A DNA stretch of 59,519 nucleotides from Prototheca cutis (taxonomy: Eukaryota; Chlorophyta; Trebouxiophyceae; Chlorellales; Chlorellaceae), in the NCBI GenBank assembly GCA_002897115.2, contig BCIH01000002.1, positions 1,567,482-1,627,000 on the forward strand. Reading direction: 5' to 3'. The first letter of the stretch is position 1. Each line of letters begins with the position of its first letter. The notes under the pieces are model-generated. The model was not told the origin of the DNA, searched no databases, and was given only the letters and a program-made list of their open reading frames with translations. Made by a program: the position numbers and the translations under genes. Of the stretch, positions 1 to 11,138 are shown in pieces.

Positions 1-133
1 CCATCATGGGGATGGTCCACCTTCCTATTGCCCTGCAGAGTGAAAATGTTCATCAGTGATGCCCAGCAACCCCCGGGGTGATGTGACGCTGTTGCTGGCT
101 GAGCTGGTTGCATTATTTTTGCCCTGCATGGTA
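1..133 (+). repeat. Right end of a dispersed repeat (copy A, cut by window edge)
   Basis: This stretch matches about 125 bases found at 11627-11752, 35865-35990 and, on the other strand, 33666-33790. The shared core runs from a 'GTCCACCTTCCTATTGCCCTG' type block, through a region containing 'GATGCCCAGCAACCCCCGGG', to an end at 'TTTTTGCCCTGCATGGTA'. Homology stops at about 133, so this is the right terminus of an element whose body lies left of the window. Nothing in it looks protein coding. It belongs to the family that carries the zinc-ribbon ORFs described below. Confidence 0.75.
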
Positions 134-326
134 CGGGGTGTCCGCCGAGCCTGCACCACCACAACCTAAGCGGTGATCGGCGGCCCCAGGATCATCCGCG
201 CTCGTCCCTTTGAATGACATCATAATGTATTTGTGAGTTGTGTTCTAAGGGGGCCGCATAAATGGACTGATTGCCCGGGCACGGCGGCAGCAAACCCCGA
301 CTCGCGGACGGTGATTTGGGGAGACA
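134..326. other. Intergenic, presumed ALG9 promoter/5' leader
   Basis: Unique sequence between the repeat end and the ALG9 start codon. I see no gene and no clear TATA box. It is the only sequence available for an ALG9 promoter, so the repeat ends within 200 bases of the gene. Confidence 0.4.
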
Positions 327-1018
327 ATGCTGCGCCAGCGCAAGGTGGCACAGGGCGATCAGGCTTCCAACACGCCTAGACGCCCAGAGTATGGGATTGA
401 GGAGGGAAAGAGGGGGACACCTGGGCTGCGGGTTTCCTCGCTCCTCATCCTGGGATTGGCCAGACTGGCAAGCGCTCTGGTCAATCTGATCCACGATTGC
501 GACGAGGTGTACAACTACTGGGAGCCCCTGCACTACCTCCTCTACGGCTGGGGATACCAGACATGGGAGTACAGCGCCGAGTTTGCGCTGCGCTCCTACT
601 GGTACCTGGGACTCCACTATGCCTGGCTCAAGCCCTGGACGTCCCTGCTGGGCAGGGGCAGAGGTGAGCTGGGGGCCTGGCACAAGAGCATGCAACAGGC
701 AGGGCGAGGGCCTGATCTCGATGTTGATGCTGTTTGCTGTCAGTGTTCCTCCCATGCTTTGTGCATGGGGAGGCAGTGGCTAAAACGCTCGCTACCCACA
801 GCCCTCGGTCTCCTCCTGCATCCGTAGGCAAGATCGTCACATTCCTCCTCCTGCGTGTGGCCTTTGCGGCTGCTTCCTTTGCAGCCGAGGCCTCACTCCT
901 GAGGTGAGGCTTGGGGGTTGCGTCTGTCTGGGGCGCTCAGCATGCTGACCAAAAGAGTTGCATCGTTGTTTAGAATGTGGGCATGGATGGTTGCCTGCTG
1001 TTAGGTTACACACCTCAT

Positions 1019-1074
<56 letters not shown>

Positions 1075-3212
1075 ACACACACCCACCCCCCCACACAAGA
1101 CACACCCCACGCGCCCTTGTACCACAGGGCGGTGGCCCGGCGCGGCGCCAGCGGGGTGGCCAACACGGCAGCGCTGATGCTGGCGTTGAGCAGCGGCTGC
1201 TTCATTGCCAGCACGGGGTTCCTCCCATCGTCTTTTACGGCCATGGCATTGACTGCCGCCACCGCCGCCGCCCTGAACGGTAGCTTGTCCGGCACCATCC
1301 TCCTCTCCGTCATTGGTACGGCAGTCATTTGAAGAGAGGGGAGAGATCCACACATTCTTTGATGATGCCGCTGGCCGGGGGGGAGAGAGTGCATGGGCAA
1401 ACTGACAAGAACCACACGAGCAGCGCAATCCATCGTTCTTCTCTGCGCCATCTTCCGCAGGCGTCATCTGGGGCTGGTGCGTTGCTGGCGCCGCTTTCCT
1501 GCCGCTGATTGGGTTTGTCCTGTGGCGCTGGTCGCTGACGCGATCAATCCCGTGCCTGACGCTGAGCCTTTTAGCGACGATAGGGCCGCTGGTTCTGGCC
1601 GACCGCTGGGCCTATGGCGCCTGGACAGCTTCGCTCTGGAATTTTGTAAAGTACAACGTTGTGGGCGGTGGAGACAGCGCGCTGTACGGCGTCGAGGGCC
1701 CGCTGTTTTACCTCAGAAATGCCGCACTCAATTTCCAAGCCATGCTGCCCCTGGTCCTGCTGGCGCCTCTGGCATGCCTTGGCTGGATGGTCAGGGGTGG
1801 GGTTGGGCATAAGACTGGAACAACGCCGGCTGCAGCTATGCTGGGTCTGGTCGTCGTGCCCGTCTTCCTCTGGGCCGGGGCCATCTCTGCCCTCCCGCAC
1901 AAGGAGGAACGCTTCCTTTTTGTTGTCTACCCACTGGTACATGTGCAATGCACTGGGCTGGGTGGACTTGATGGTTCTTGTTCTAACCTGGGAGAAGTGT
2001 GCATGTGGCGACCTGGGCCCAACCCAAAATGCTTACATTGACACCCATGACAGATGTGTGTGGCGGCGGGAGTGTCGTTGGAGCAGGGCATAGTACCGGC
2101 GATCGTGCGCCTGCTGCCCAAGAAGACGTCGCCACGCAGGACGAGACTCGTGCTGCGTGGAGTCAGGGCGCTGGTGCTCGGCATTATCGCCATGGGATCC
2201 CTTGCACGCCTGACAGCACTTGGCTCGGGCTACGGCGCGCCGGCCGCGGTGCTGCTGGCGCTGCCAGAGACTGCCGTGCCCAAGACGGTGTGCGTGGGGT
2301 CCGAGTGGTACCGCTTTCCCAGCTCCTTTTGGCTGCCAGGCGACAGTTATAGGCCGCAGTTTATCAAGTCAGGGTTCTCGGGGCTCTTGCCCAGACTGTT
2401 TAATGACTCAGAGGTGCGCAGGCATGTGTGTGTGCGTGTGTGGGGTGTGTGTTGGTCAGAACCACAGCATCAGTTGTGACGGTGCCACCATGCATGTTTA
2501 TGACCACGGATTGGAAGGCGGTCCTGTACACAGTGGATGTGCGTTTAATCCTCGTGCGGCTGTCATTGTCCTGGGAAAGTCCATGCCTGTACCTGTCTCA
2601 CAACCATTAAAGCTCCCCTGCCCACAATAACAAGCAAATGCTCGAGCAGGGAGGAACACGTGCGTCGCCGAGACAGTTCAACGACAGAAATGAAGAGGAG
2701 CCCGAGAATGCTTGGCCCAGCGTGGAGCGCTGCGATTACCTCGCCACGCAGCGCTGGATGGGCGACGACGGGGCATACGTGTACCAGGACAGCCTCCGCC
2801 CTCGGGGTATGTCGTGGACGGGCTGGTGGTGTGGTGTTTGAGTGAGAGGATGGCCCATGCGAGGTATGACATGTGCGAATCTACCCGGCGACCCTGCACA
2901 GACGTGTGGGTGTGCCTTGGCAGGCCGGGGGGCCTGTTGCATCAGGATAGTTCCACCCTCCTTATCATTTAACGGTGGCAACGCACCCAAATGTCGCCTG
3001 TGGGCCCCAACAATCCATCCACAGGAAGCACAGACGACTGGGAGGTGCTGGCTTCACTGCCGTTCCTGGATGCGGCGGCATCTCCTGTTCTAACAAGGGC
3101 ATTCTACATCCCGGGGCTGTCCCCAATCCGCAACAGCTACAAGCAGTTTGTACTTCTGGCCCACAAGAAGCAGCCGTACCATTCAGCGGCAGATGGAGTT
3201 TTGCAGCCCTAG
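327..3212 (+). CDS. ALG9: ALG9-type dolichyl-phosphate-mannose alpha-1,2-mannosyltransferase
   Basis: ER multi-pass enzyme that adds alpha-1,2-linked mannose from dolichol-P-mannose to the lipid-linked oligosaccharide during N-glycan precursor assembly (GT22 family). Exon 1 carries the diagnostic luminal motif 'HDCDEVYNYWEPLHYLLYG' followed by 'QTWEYS' and 'ALRSYWYLGLH'. Later exons give 'GFLPSSFTAMALTA', the loop 'PHKEERFLFVVYPL' (about 1897-1936), 'VGSEWYRFPSSFWLP' and 'PQFIKSGFSGLLP' (about 2300-2390), 'RNEEEPENAWPSVERCDYL', and the C-terminal 'LTRAFYIPG'. Exons lie roughly at 327-665, 830-904, 1126-1316, 1461-1935, 2052-2413, 2672-2804 and 3041-3212, with GT-AG borders. The first intron donor is GTGAGC. 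The second intron holds a 54-base C run. The start is the first ATG of the frame, and the N-terminus before the first membrane segment is short and basic. All conserved blocks are in order, so the gene looks intact. Confidence 0.93.
1021..1074 (+). repeat. 54-base poly-C tract followed by CA-rich sequence
   Basis: An uninterrupted run of C inside the second ALG9 intron, followed by 'ACACACACCCACCCCCCC'. It ends about 50 bases before the 3' splice site at about 1125, where a polypyrimidine tract is expected. Its true length is uncertain because such runs are hard to sequence. Confidence 0.9.
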
Positions 3213-3912
3213 CTAGAGCACACACCACCCTGCTGCCGTGGTTTAGAATGTCGATGCGCCAAGCATTAAAGAAATCTATACACTGCTGAAAGAATTCGAC
3301 CAGGCAGTTGTGGAGCCCGTGGCGGAGACTTGGGGGAGTCCAGAAAATTCTCCTCCAGCCAATGCAACAGACACAGCTCCTGGCGGGACAAGCATACATG
3401 GGACATAGTGGGAGACATGGCAGTACGGGGAATGGAGCAATCGTGGTGCACCGGCAAGCAGAGCAATCTGTCTTTGTCTCTCCCGAGAAACAACCGCACC
3501 CACCTAGTTGGTCGGGACCACGGCTGCTTCAATATTAGCTCCTGCATCCGTATGCTGCGCAACACAACTGTACAGACCTCCAATACTCGACATCCCGTGC
3601 CGCATACCGGCCAAGAAATGGACGCCGGAAGCTACGGGAGGTGCTCGGCAGGCTGGTTGCTGGGCTGCCGGGCGGCTGCCACCAGGTCTTGCCAGTTCAG
3701 CACATGTGATCTCCACAGCGGTGGCACCAGAGCCCCAGTCCGGGCATCCCTGGCCAGAACCTTGCCCGTGCTCGTAGCCGGCCTTTGAAAGAGGTCCTGC
3801 ATGTGTTTGCGGATCTTATGCAGATGGAGAAGGGCTCCAAGGAGAAGCGTTCTGCAGCGTGTCTGCTACCCCCCGTCTTTGGTGCGCAGCAAAGACACCC
3901 TCGAAAAGGGAA
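3213..3912. other. Intergenic between the convergent ALG9 and MED27 genes
   Basis: This holds the ALG9 3' end and possibly more 3' sequence of MED27. A plus-strand open stretch at about 3253-3405 encodes a protein-like segment ('IKEIYTLLKEFDQAVVEP') but has no start codon and no recognised partner exon. A minus-strand open stretch at 3504-3716 is also unrecognised. I call no gene here with confidence. Confidence 0.4.
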
Positions 3913-4922
3913 TCACCAGCCCCTCGCCAAGCTCAACCCCCCACGCACCGAGTACGTCGAGAGCCAGAACAACAGGCGTTCCAAGGACGAGGCGGCATCG
4001 CCAGCCTCCCTGCCTGGTTGAAGAAAGTGCGGCAACGCCACCCGATTGGCATGCTCGGTCAGCCGGCGAAACACGGCGTGGCGTGATGATTTCCAGGGTA
4101 GTGCTGTTGCAGATTCCTCGCCTGGAGCCAGCACGTTGATGGATGTTGGCACTGGTGGGCCGTCACTGCCCGTAACAGAGACAATCGCAGTGCAAACACC
4201 CTGGAGCTCCAGGCGAATGCTTGCGCCCGGCGCCGGGCCCCCGTCCAGGCCGCAGGCGGTGCACGACACGCCTCGGGAACTCAGGCTCCGCAGGTTCTCT
4301 AGAATGCCTTTCAAAGAACGTGCTGGAGTTAATGGCATCAATGGCTCCAGCTCTGGCATGGCTCCGTCTGCCAGTGGTGAGCTTGGCCTCTCGGCTGGTT
4401 CTGCCTCGTCCTCCTCAGCCCATGCTCGTCCTGCAGCATGCTCGACGGCGGCACATCAATAAAAGCAACAACAACACACAAGCTACGTCGTTGCTTGAGT
4501 ATCCAGAGAAAGGGGTTGCCCGCACAAGCCATCCTTTCCAACACCCACCCGCCCTCACCGAGGAGTGTGGCGTCCCAGGCAAGCGTGCTGATCCCATGAT
4601 CTGGGCCCAGGGATTTCTGAAGCTGGCCGGAAGCCGCGCGAATGGAGGACACAAGTTCGCCGGAGCGCTTGAGGATTTGCCTCACAGCTGCCTGCTGATC
4701 AGGGCTCGTCTCGGCCAGGCGCTCTAACAGATCATCCGCGGCTGCCCGGAGCTCCCCCAACTGTACGCCAATGGAGTCATTTCGCCATGCAGTTGGAAAT
4801 TTCTTCTTTAATATTGACTGGGAATGGTTCGACAATCTCACCTCATGGATCCTCACCTGTGATCGGGCTTGATCGATGGTTTGCTGGGCCTCCAAGCTGG
4901 TTTGGTCGGAACTCTGCACCAT
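3913..4922 (-). CDS. MED27: Mediator complex subunit 27 (plant-type MED27)
   Basis: Nuclear subunit of the Mediator coactivator, which bridges transcription factors and RNA polymerase II. The N-terminal exon begins 'MVQSSDQTSLEAQQTIDQAR'; the next exon has the predicted helix 'LGELRAAADDLLERLAE' and 'ELVSSIRAASGQLQKSL', resembling the coiled-coil start of plant MED27. The last exon has 'LQGVCTAIVSV', 'VNVLAPGEE'-like sequence (here 'INVLAPGEES') and 'HAVFRRLTEHANRVALPHFL', matching in order the plant segments that end in an 'ITEHA..ALQYFL' block. The start at 4922 is chosen because family similarity begins there; the frame is open further upstream to 5045. The C-terminal zinc-binding segment of plant MED27 is not seen: the frame stops at 3913 soon after 'SSLERLLFWLSTYS'. 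A donor at that point (GTGCGT) could lead to another exon near 3800-3860, so the 3' end is uncertain. Protein-level similarity is modest, but the order of blocks is convincing. Confidence 0.7.
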
Positions 4923-5264
4923 CCGAGCAGACCCAGGCCTTTCGGCTCCCCAGCGCCCCAAGCTCTTGCGAGGTGGCTCAAATACAACATGTGATATGTT
5001 TGCAGGCTCATGACACCTATCACGTGAACATTGCCATCCGGGCATGCCTGCAAGACAACCCCTGTTGAGGTCGGAATTTTTGACCGTCCCCGTTCAGGGC
5101 GCGGGTGGCTCTGCCCCGGTGCTGATGCCGAGTCACGCAGCCCCGGTTTTGACTTTCAGCTGGCCAATTTCGGACCAAATGAATAGCCACGGCACATGTC
5201 ATAACCATTGGGTGTGCTGTGAATATTTTCTGGGACGTTTGAGTGTCTTGCAAAGGCTGTGATC

Positions 5265-6067
5265 ATGGCTGGTGAGAACGGAGCGGCCGCTGGCCCCAAG
5301 ACGTACGACCTCGGGGAGGTTTCCCAGCACACGACTGAGAAGGACTGCTGGATGGTCATTCACGACAAGGTCTACGACTTGACAAATTTTTTGGATGAGC
5401 ACCCCGGCGGCTATGACATCGTGGTGTCCAACTCGGGTGCGTGGAGGTTCGTATCTGTCCTGCCGGTGCCCCAACTCGGGGCCCCACCGCGTTGGCTCTC
5501 GTGATCTGGCCCCGCCACCTGGCCGAATGGGCGATGCGCCCGTGCACCCATGCGGTAACATGTGCAGGCAAGGACGCCACGGAGGACTTTGAGGAGATTG
5601 GGCACAGCAAGACCGCCCAGGACATGCTGAAAGAATACTATATCGGCGACTTCACGGTGCGTGGGGCATGTAGAGTGTTGCAGTTGTCTTGGCGGCTTAG
5701 TTGTCAGGCATCTCCATTGCGAATATGGGGATCATGGTACTCGACTGCTCCCGGGGAGGCAGCCTGTTGGGTGGGAGGTGGGCTGGACCCTGGAGCCCTG
5801 GGCCATGTATTCTGCCAGCCACACGTGTTCCCTTGCCAAATTGCTGTTCGACGATGTTTTCGTCGTGCAAATCCCATCAATTTCAACATGCGCTATCCCA
5901 CCGCATGCATGCAGGGCGGCAACCTCCCGAAGAAGGGGACGGCGCCAAAGCGTACCGGTGCTGTGGGGGCCTCGGCGCCTTCTACCAGCCTTCCCCTTGC
6001 CATCTTCCGGGCCGTGCTGCTGCCCCTCATCATCCTGGCAATTGCCCTGCTCTACACGCTGCGATAG
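5265..6067 (+). CDS. CYB5: Cytochrome b5, tail-anchored
   Basis: Small haem protein of the ER or outer mitochondrial membrane that passes electrons to desaturases, hydroxylases and P450s. Three exons join cleanly: 5265-5436, 5568-5656 and 5915-6067, giving 137 residues. The haem pocket has 'FLDEHPGGYDIV' with the first axial His in HPGG, and 'DFEEIGHSKTAQDML' with the second axial His. The C-terminal exon carries a Lys/Pro linker and one membrane anchor 'AVLLPLIILAIALLYTL' ending in Arg, as in tail-anchored b5 proteins. The ATG at 5265 is used because a nearby in-frame GTG two codons earlier is not a likely eukaryotic start. Exon 2 encodes the second haem ligand and exon 3 the anchor. MED27 lies divergently upstream (starts 343 bases apart). 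Confidence 0.95.
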
Positions 6068-6380
6068 GTGCCCGATGCCGCAGGCGACATGTAGATTTTC
6101 CTTCTTGTCAAAGGGCCCAGCCCACCGCACGTGCCCCGCCCCTGGTATTCCCTAGGACCTGAATTCTTGCCATTTGTGTGAAGAATATGGTAGTATCGTT
6201 TCAGGCACCAGTGGCACAGCACGCACGCGGGCAGGCATGCATGTATGCATGGGGTGGAGTGGAAAGGGCGGCACAGGCTCGCAGCGGAGTGCTTTGCCGT
6301 GGCCCGTTCCGCCCTGGCGGGCTCAGTGGGTTTGTCACTGGCGCCGCAATGAGGGCCGGCATGCGTTCCCTGCAAGACTG

Positions 6381-8073
6381 TTACCGAGTGGGTGCCTGGT
6401 TGTAGCGCGAAACATCCTTCTTCTTCTTCTCCTTGGGCTTGCCCTTTGCTGCGCTGGCGGCCGCCGCTGCAATGTTTGGTTGGGCAGAATGGGTGGCAGG
6501 CGGGGCAAGTGGAGCTCTCATCGTTCAGCAGCATCTGCATTGGGTCCCCAACGGAAAACCCACGAAACCCTCGTCACACCTGCGATGGCCTTCTTGGCGG
6601 CATTGCCGCCGCTCTTCTTCTTGGCAGCCGCTGCGGCCATGCGCTTGCGGGCCTCCTCGGGGTCCAGCACCTCGATCGACTCGTCGGCACTCTGTGGGTT
6701 GCGGTTTGGGGTTTTTAGGGGTCTGATGGACCAATAACAATGGCACACCTGCCTGGATGACCAGCCCCTCTGCCCCCCTCCCACCCCCACCCACCCCCAC
6801 GAATCCCCCCCCACAAAAAACCCCCTCAAAACACGTACGGTGGCATCGGAGGACTCGGCCTTGGCCTCGGCGGCCGCCTCAGACTGACCGTTTTGCTGCG
6901 CGCGCTCCTTCCTGTTCCGGCGCTTGGCGGCCTTGGAGGAGGGCGCCGCCTCGTCGCCCTGTGGCGAGTCCTTGGCCTCGGAGTCGTCCACACCGAGCTC
7001 CGCCAGCATCGCATCCAGCTCAGCAAGCTCCTGCTTCTTTTGCTCCTACAGGAGATTTTGGTTTTGTTCATGTTCTTTGTCAAGGGAATGCTCGCTGTCG
7101 GGGTATTTTGATGGTTGTTCAAGTTGGCGGCCCGCCAGTGATGCCGTTCGTTGCTTCCATCCCCGGGACTGAGCACTGGCGGCACCACCACCAATGCACA
7201 CAAAGTGCTGAGTGGCTACAGCAGCAGCAACCGCACCTTCTTGGAGATCATGACCTGTGCGGCCCGAGTGGTGGCCGCCGCGCCCTGACTGGCCGTTGTG
7301 CTGGGGCTCTCCTCCTTGTCGGCCGGCTCGGGCTCGGCTTCCGCTTCCTCCTCTTCCTCCTCGTCTGTATGGGAAACTTCGAGCCCAAGCTCCGCCTCGA
7401 TGTCGCCGTGATCAAGCTGCAGGCAGGATACATTGTGGGACGTGCATGCAAGGTCAGCAGTGTGCAAAACGTTCCAGGGTGGCTTCTGGAGGCATGCCAG
7501 CTGCAGGCATGGCGGCTGTGACCTGTCTCCTCCTGGGGCTGCTGTCTGTCGGTGGACACGAAGAACAAGCACCCTGGCTGGGCAGCGCACAAGTACCTCC
7601 GCACCTGCTCGTACTCTTCCTCCTCCTCGCTGCTTGCCTCCTCATCCTCGTTTTGGGTCTCCATGTAGGGGGAATACCTCTGGGCCTGGATGCCGCCCCG
7701 GGGAGCCTGCAGGGCATCATGGAGCGTCGGCAGGCGTCAGGGCCCTCAGGGCCAACCCCAAGAACTGGACGGCACGCCCAGAGTCAATAGCATGAGAGCG
7801 CATGAGGATATGCACCCTTTCAACACCACGCACCTCGTTCCACTCGCCGCTGCCCATGCCGCTGGTGACCGGGAGCTCCAGCTCTTCCTCGGAGTCGTCG
7901 TCCGCCCAGTTGGTCATGGGTGCGGCGGGGGCGGAGAAGATGGCCTGCTCCAGCTCTGCATGCTTGTTCTCGGGCTCCCTCTCCTTCTTGGGCTTGGGCT
8001 TGGAGCTGGACTTTGCCTTGCGAGACTTGGACAGCGCCGAGAAGACGTTGTGAGATACCACCGGCTGCGACAT
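6381..8073 (-). CDS. Unrecognised highly charged protein, conserved-looking C-terminus
   Basis: I do not recognise this protein. It starts 'MSQPVVSHNVFSALSKSRK' at 8073 and runs through about five exons: about 7830-8073, 7600-7680, 7245-7430, 6838-7050 and 6590-6700, ending in a short exon to 6381. The first part is Lys/Ser/Pro-rich, then acidic ('NWADDDSEEELELPV'), then strongly acidic runs of Glu. A later segment 'LAELDAMLAELGVDDSEAK' looks helical, and 'KAAKRRNRKERAQ' is a candidate nuclear localisation signal. The C-terminus is Ala/Lys-rich ('DPEEARKRMAAAAAKKK', 'GKPKEKKKKDV') and closes with 'SRYNQAPTR'. Charge, low complexity and NLS-like stretches suggest a nuclear or RNA-associated protein; that is inference only. 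Confidence 0.6.
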
Positions 8074-8705
8074 GATACCGATAAACAGGGCTCGACCTCG
8101 GCGTTCACGGTATACGACAGCGTTTCAGGAATCAGTAACCGGCACGTAATGACGCGCGAATGCGCTGTGCAGATGAATGGGACCGGGTACGCCGCGCAAT
8201 GCGAAGGACGGAGTGGCAGGCGATTGGTGGCGCTCGGGTGGCCCTCGTTTCAGCACCTGCAATCGACACTCGAAATGCCAATAACAAAAATGGGGGTCAA
8301 GGCATGCAGAGTCCAAATTCCTCAACGGATCGGGCATGGTGCGATTGCCTCATGCGCGGGGTTCCAGTGTCTGCACCCCAGGGCTTCGGTGCCCGGAAGC
8401 GCACGTGCGTCCCGAAAACTCGCGCGCCCGGGTTGGTGGGCCTTTGTGACGAGCGGTCCCCACACAGGGAGGTTGGACCGCCACCAATTTCCAGGAACAC
8501 AATGCCGCCTTCAATTTCAACGGAGCAGCAATCAGTCCAAGCATGAGCATAATATCAGGAGGACAAGATGAGGTAAGGTTCCGTGCAGGCAGGCCGCTCA
8601 ACTGGCTAAACATGCTTTCATTTCTCTTGTCAAGGCACGTTTCTCTTGGACACCGCAGCGCGGCGGGGATTGGAAGCAGACGGCGTGTGGTGCCCTGCGC
8701 TGCGC
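8074..8705. other. Intergenic between two minus-strand genes
   Basis: This holds the promoter of the gene starting at 8073 and the 3' region of the translocator gene ending at 8706. Open frames here on both strands show no family similarity and no consistent splice pattern. I see no gene. Confidence 0.45.
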
Positions 8706-10818
8706 TCAAGCAGCCTTCTTCTTGCCGGTCAACCTCTTGACCTGGGAGTAGCCAAACACACCAGCAAGAGCGATGGCCGTACCTGTGTGGGAGTGAGGTG
8801 GAGTCGGCTTGAGTTGCCTTTTCGATGCCATGGAATGGATGCCCCGCCCAAAGACAGATCTCTTGCCATGTAACCAAAACAAACCCTGATGCTGTGCAGT
8901 TGACGCACCGGAATCCATGCAAATGAACATCATCAGCCAAGTGCCCCTCACCCCCCTCCCCCCTTTCCAAACTCTACCACCACCGCCACTGACCGAGGGC
9001 GTTCTGCGTGGTGACCGGGTTTTGGAAGACAAACACAGAGGCAACGATCACGACTACGCGCTTCACGCAGTTGCCGATGGAGTGCGTCACGGGGGACACG
9101 CGCTGCAGGATCATGTATGACACCTGCATTGAATTTTGGGAGGGGGAGGGTGGGTTGGAAAGAGGGTGGACGGGGGGAGCTGGACCTGACAACAATGATA
9201 AACAAGGGTTGACAGCAGCCCCGTGACGTTACGCCAAATCTTCTGTGCCCTTCATTCCCTACCTGCTGGTAGGCATGGAAGCAGAGGGCAGCCAGGACTG
9301 CACGTTTGAGCAGGAGGGTGTGGTTGACGATGCCGGCGGCATTGAGTGCCGCGGGCGTAAAGGGTGTGCCCTCCACCAGCAGCGCAATCGGCGCCAGGAC
9401 GAAGAAGGACAGAATGGTGATGATGGAGAACAGGTTGATGTTGTCCAGGCCACCCTTGCCTGTGCCAGGTTATTGGGCATGACGTGGGGGTTGAAAGGCA
9501 AGCGGGTGGGACGTAGTTGGAAGCTCTCGTGCTGCTGTGTCCCACTGCCGAGGGTTGGCATTTCCTTGACAGGCTCCCCACCACCCAAAATAATAACAAA
9601 AATAATGACAACAACAAGTAAACATGAAAATAAAAGCCGTACCCTTGCCCATGAACTTCTTGGACAGCACGTTGCGGGATTGGAAGGTGAGATTGGATCC
9701 CATGGCGGCCAGGAAGCCCTTCCAAGTGAAGGACAGCTCCGAGGTGGAGGCCAGGGCCACACCGCCGATGATGGGGAACAGACTGAGCATGACGGGGGCC
9801 GACGGCGGCTCGCCCAGGAACATGGCCGACAGCAGCACCGAGAAGAAGGGCTCCAGGGCCTTGATGGTGTGCGTGAACGACACCGCCACCGCACCCAGGC
9901 TAATGTTGGTCAGGGCGTTACCCAGGGTGTGCACCACCGCCAGCGGCGAGACACCAACCACCTGTGTTTCATAGAGATGAGTGGGAAGAGGGTGTCTGCT
10001 GAGTTGGAGGTGCACGGGGGAGGGGCCCTGCCGTCGCAGGGGAGCACACCAGCCGGAAAAGTGTGCCGCACAACCATCCATTGACATTCTGCACAGACAC
10101 ACACATCAGCCCTCCACGGACCGTTTCGGTGGTGGCTTCGGGCTTCTTGTGCAGGCCCAGGGCCCACATGGTGCCAGCAACCAGGCCGCCAATCAGGAAC
10201 TGGAACGTCGTGATGGTCAGCGGGTGCGGGAAGGCCTTGAGCACCTGCTTGTTGTAGATGTTGAACCAGATGTTGAACAGATACCACAAGCCAAACAGGC
10301 CGCCCAGGAACAGAGTCTGCACCAGGCCGTCAGACTTGGAGTCCTCCTCGGGAGCAGGCACTGCGGGGTTGTCGAGAAAAAGGAAAAGCAGGACGTGAGA
10401 CATGGCTGCAGCAGCAGCCATTCTGAGCAGCGCAAAGGCTGATGAACAGGGCCTGATCGAAAGGAACGAGGCCTGGGTCGTCCCAAGGGAATCTCCAGGA
10501 GGAGTGGTCTGCGAGTCTCCCCACGCGACGGCCACGCCGTCTGAACCCCCGCCCAAACCCCACATAGCTGGATTCCTCACCTGGTGCACTGGGAGAGGCC
10601 GCCTGGCACCTGCTGATCGACAGGCGAGGAGCGGTAATCACTGATGGAGTCGGCTTGGATTGCAGCTTGAGCACCGCGCTGCCCAGCAGCCCGGCTCCTA
10701 GCCGGGCCCTGGAGCCACCCAGGCAGGCTGACGACGCCAGGGCCAGGGCCATGGCCGGCCGTGGATGACCGACATTCAGGGTCCTGCTGCCCGCGATATT
10801 CATCGTGAGGAGCGTCAT
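8706..10818 (-). CDS. PPT: Plastid phosphoenolpyruvate/phosphate translocator
   Basis: Inner plastid envelope antiporter exchanging PEP for phosphate, which feeds the shikimate and fatty acid pathways. The first exon encodes an Ala/Ser/Arg-rich N-terminus ('[14 protein letters not shown]', then '[12 protein letters not shown]') typical of a plastid transit peptide. The mature part has '[19 protein letters not shown]', '[19 protein letters not shown]', 'SAMFLGEPP', '[17 protein letters not shown]', '[17 protein letters not shown]', '[13 protein letters not shown]', '[10 protein letters not shown]' joined to '[15 protein letters not shown]', '[17 protein letters not shown]', and a basic tail '[10 protein letters not shown]'. 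Within the plastid transporter family, the '[11 protein letters not shown]' and '[13 protein letters not shown]' signatures fit PPT better than triose-phosphate (TPT) or glucose-6-phosphate (GPT) carriers. At least six exons. Either ATG, at 10818 or five codons downstream, could be the start. Confidence 0.93.
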
Positions 10819-11138
10819 GGCAGAAAATCAGTGCCGAACCACGCTTTGAAGATGACTTGGCCATGCATTCCTGCGGTTTTCGTCGCCAGTCCCCCGATGC
10901 AAACAGCGGGGCCAGAATCGAGCAGCCCTCCTTGCATCACGTGTTCTGGCCTGATCCGCCTGCTGGCCGTTAACCTGACTAAACACCCTTTGTTTTGCAC
11001 GCTGACTCTGGCGCCATGCAGCACTGTCGTCCAGTTTTTTCCATGGCATGCAGTGCGTTGATATGTATAATCAACTTTTTGTCACGGCCTCAATGCAATG
11101 TGCTATCCCCCAGGGCCACCCAGGGCCGGCAGACCCTC
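10819..11138. other. Intergenic, PPT promoter region
   Basis: Sequence between the PPT start and repeat copy B. I see no coding similarity. It includes AT-richer patches around 11050-11080 that could hold promoter elements for the minus-strand PPT gene. Confidence 0.35.

Noticed and set aside
958..1332. Proline-rich or glycine-rich proteins encoded across the poly-C run
   Set aside because: The frame exists only because a homopolymer has no stops; the region is an ALG9 intron.
8706..10818. Triose-phosphate or glucose-6-phosphate translocator
   Set aside because: The '[12 protein letters not shown]' and '[14 protein letters not shown]' signatures are those of the PEP/phosphate translocator, not TPT or GPT.
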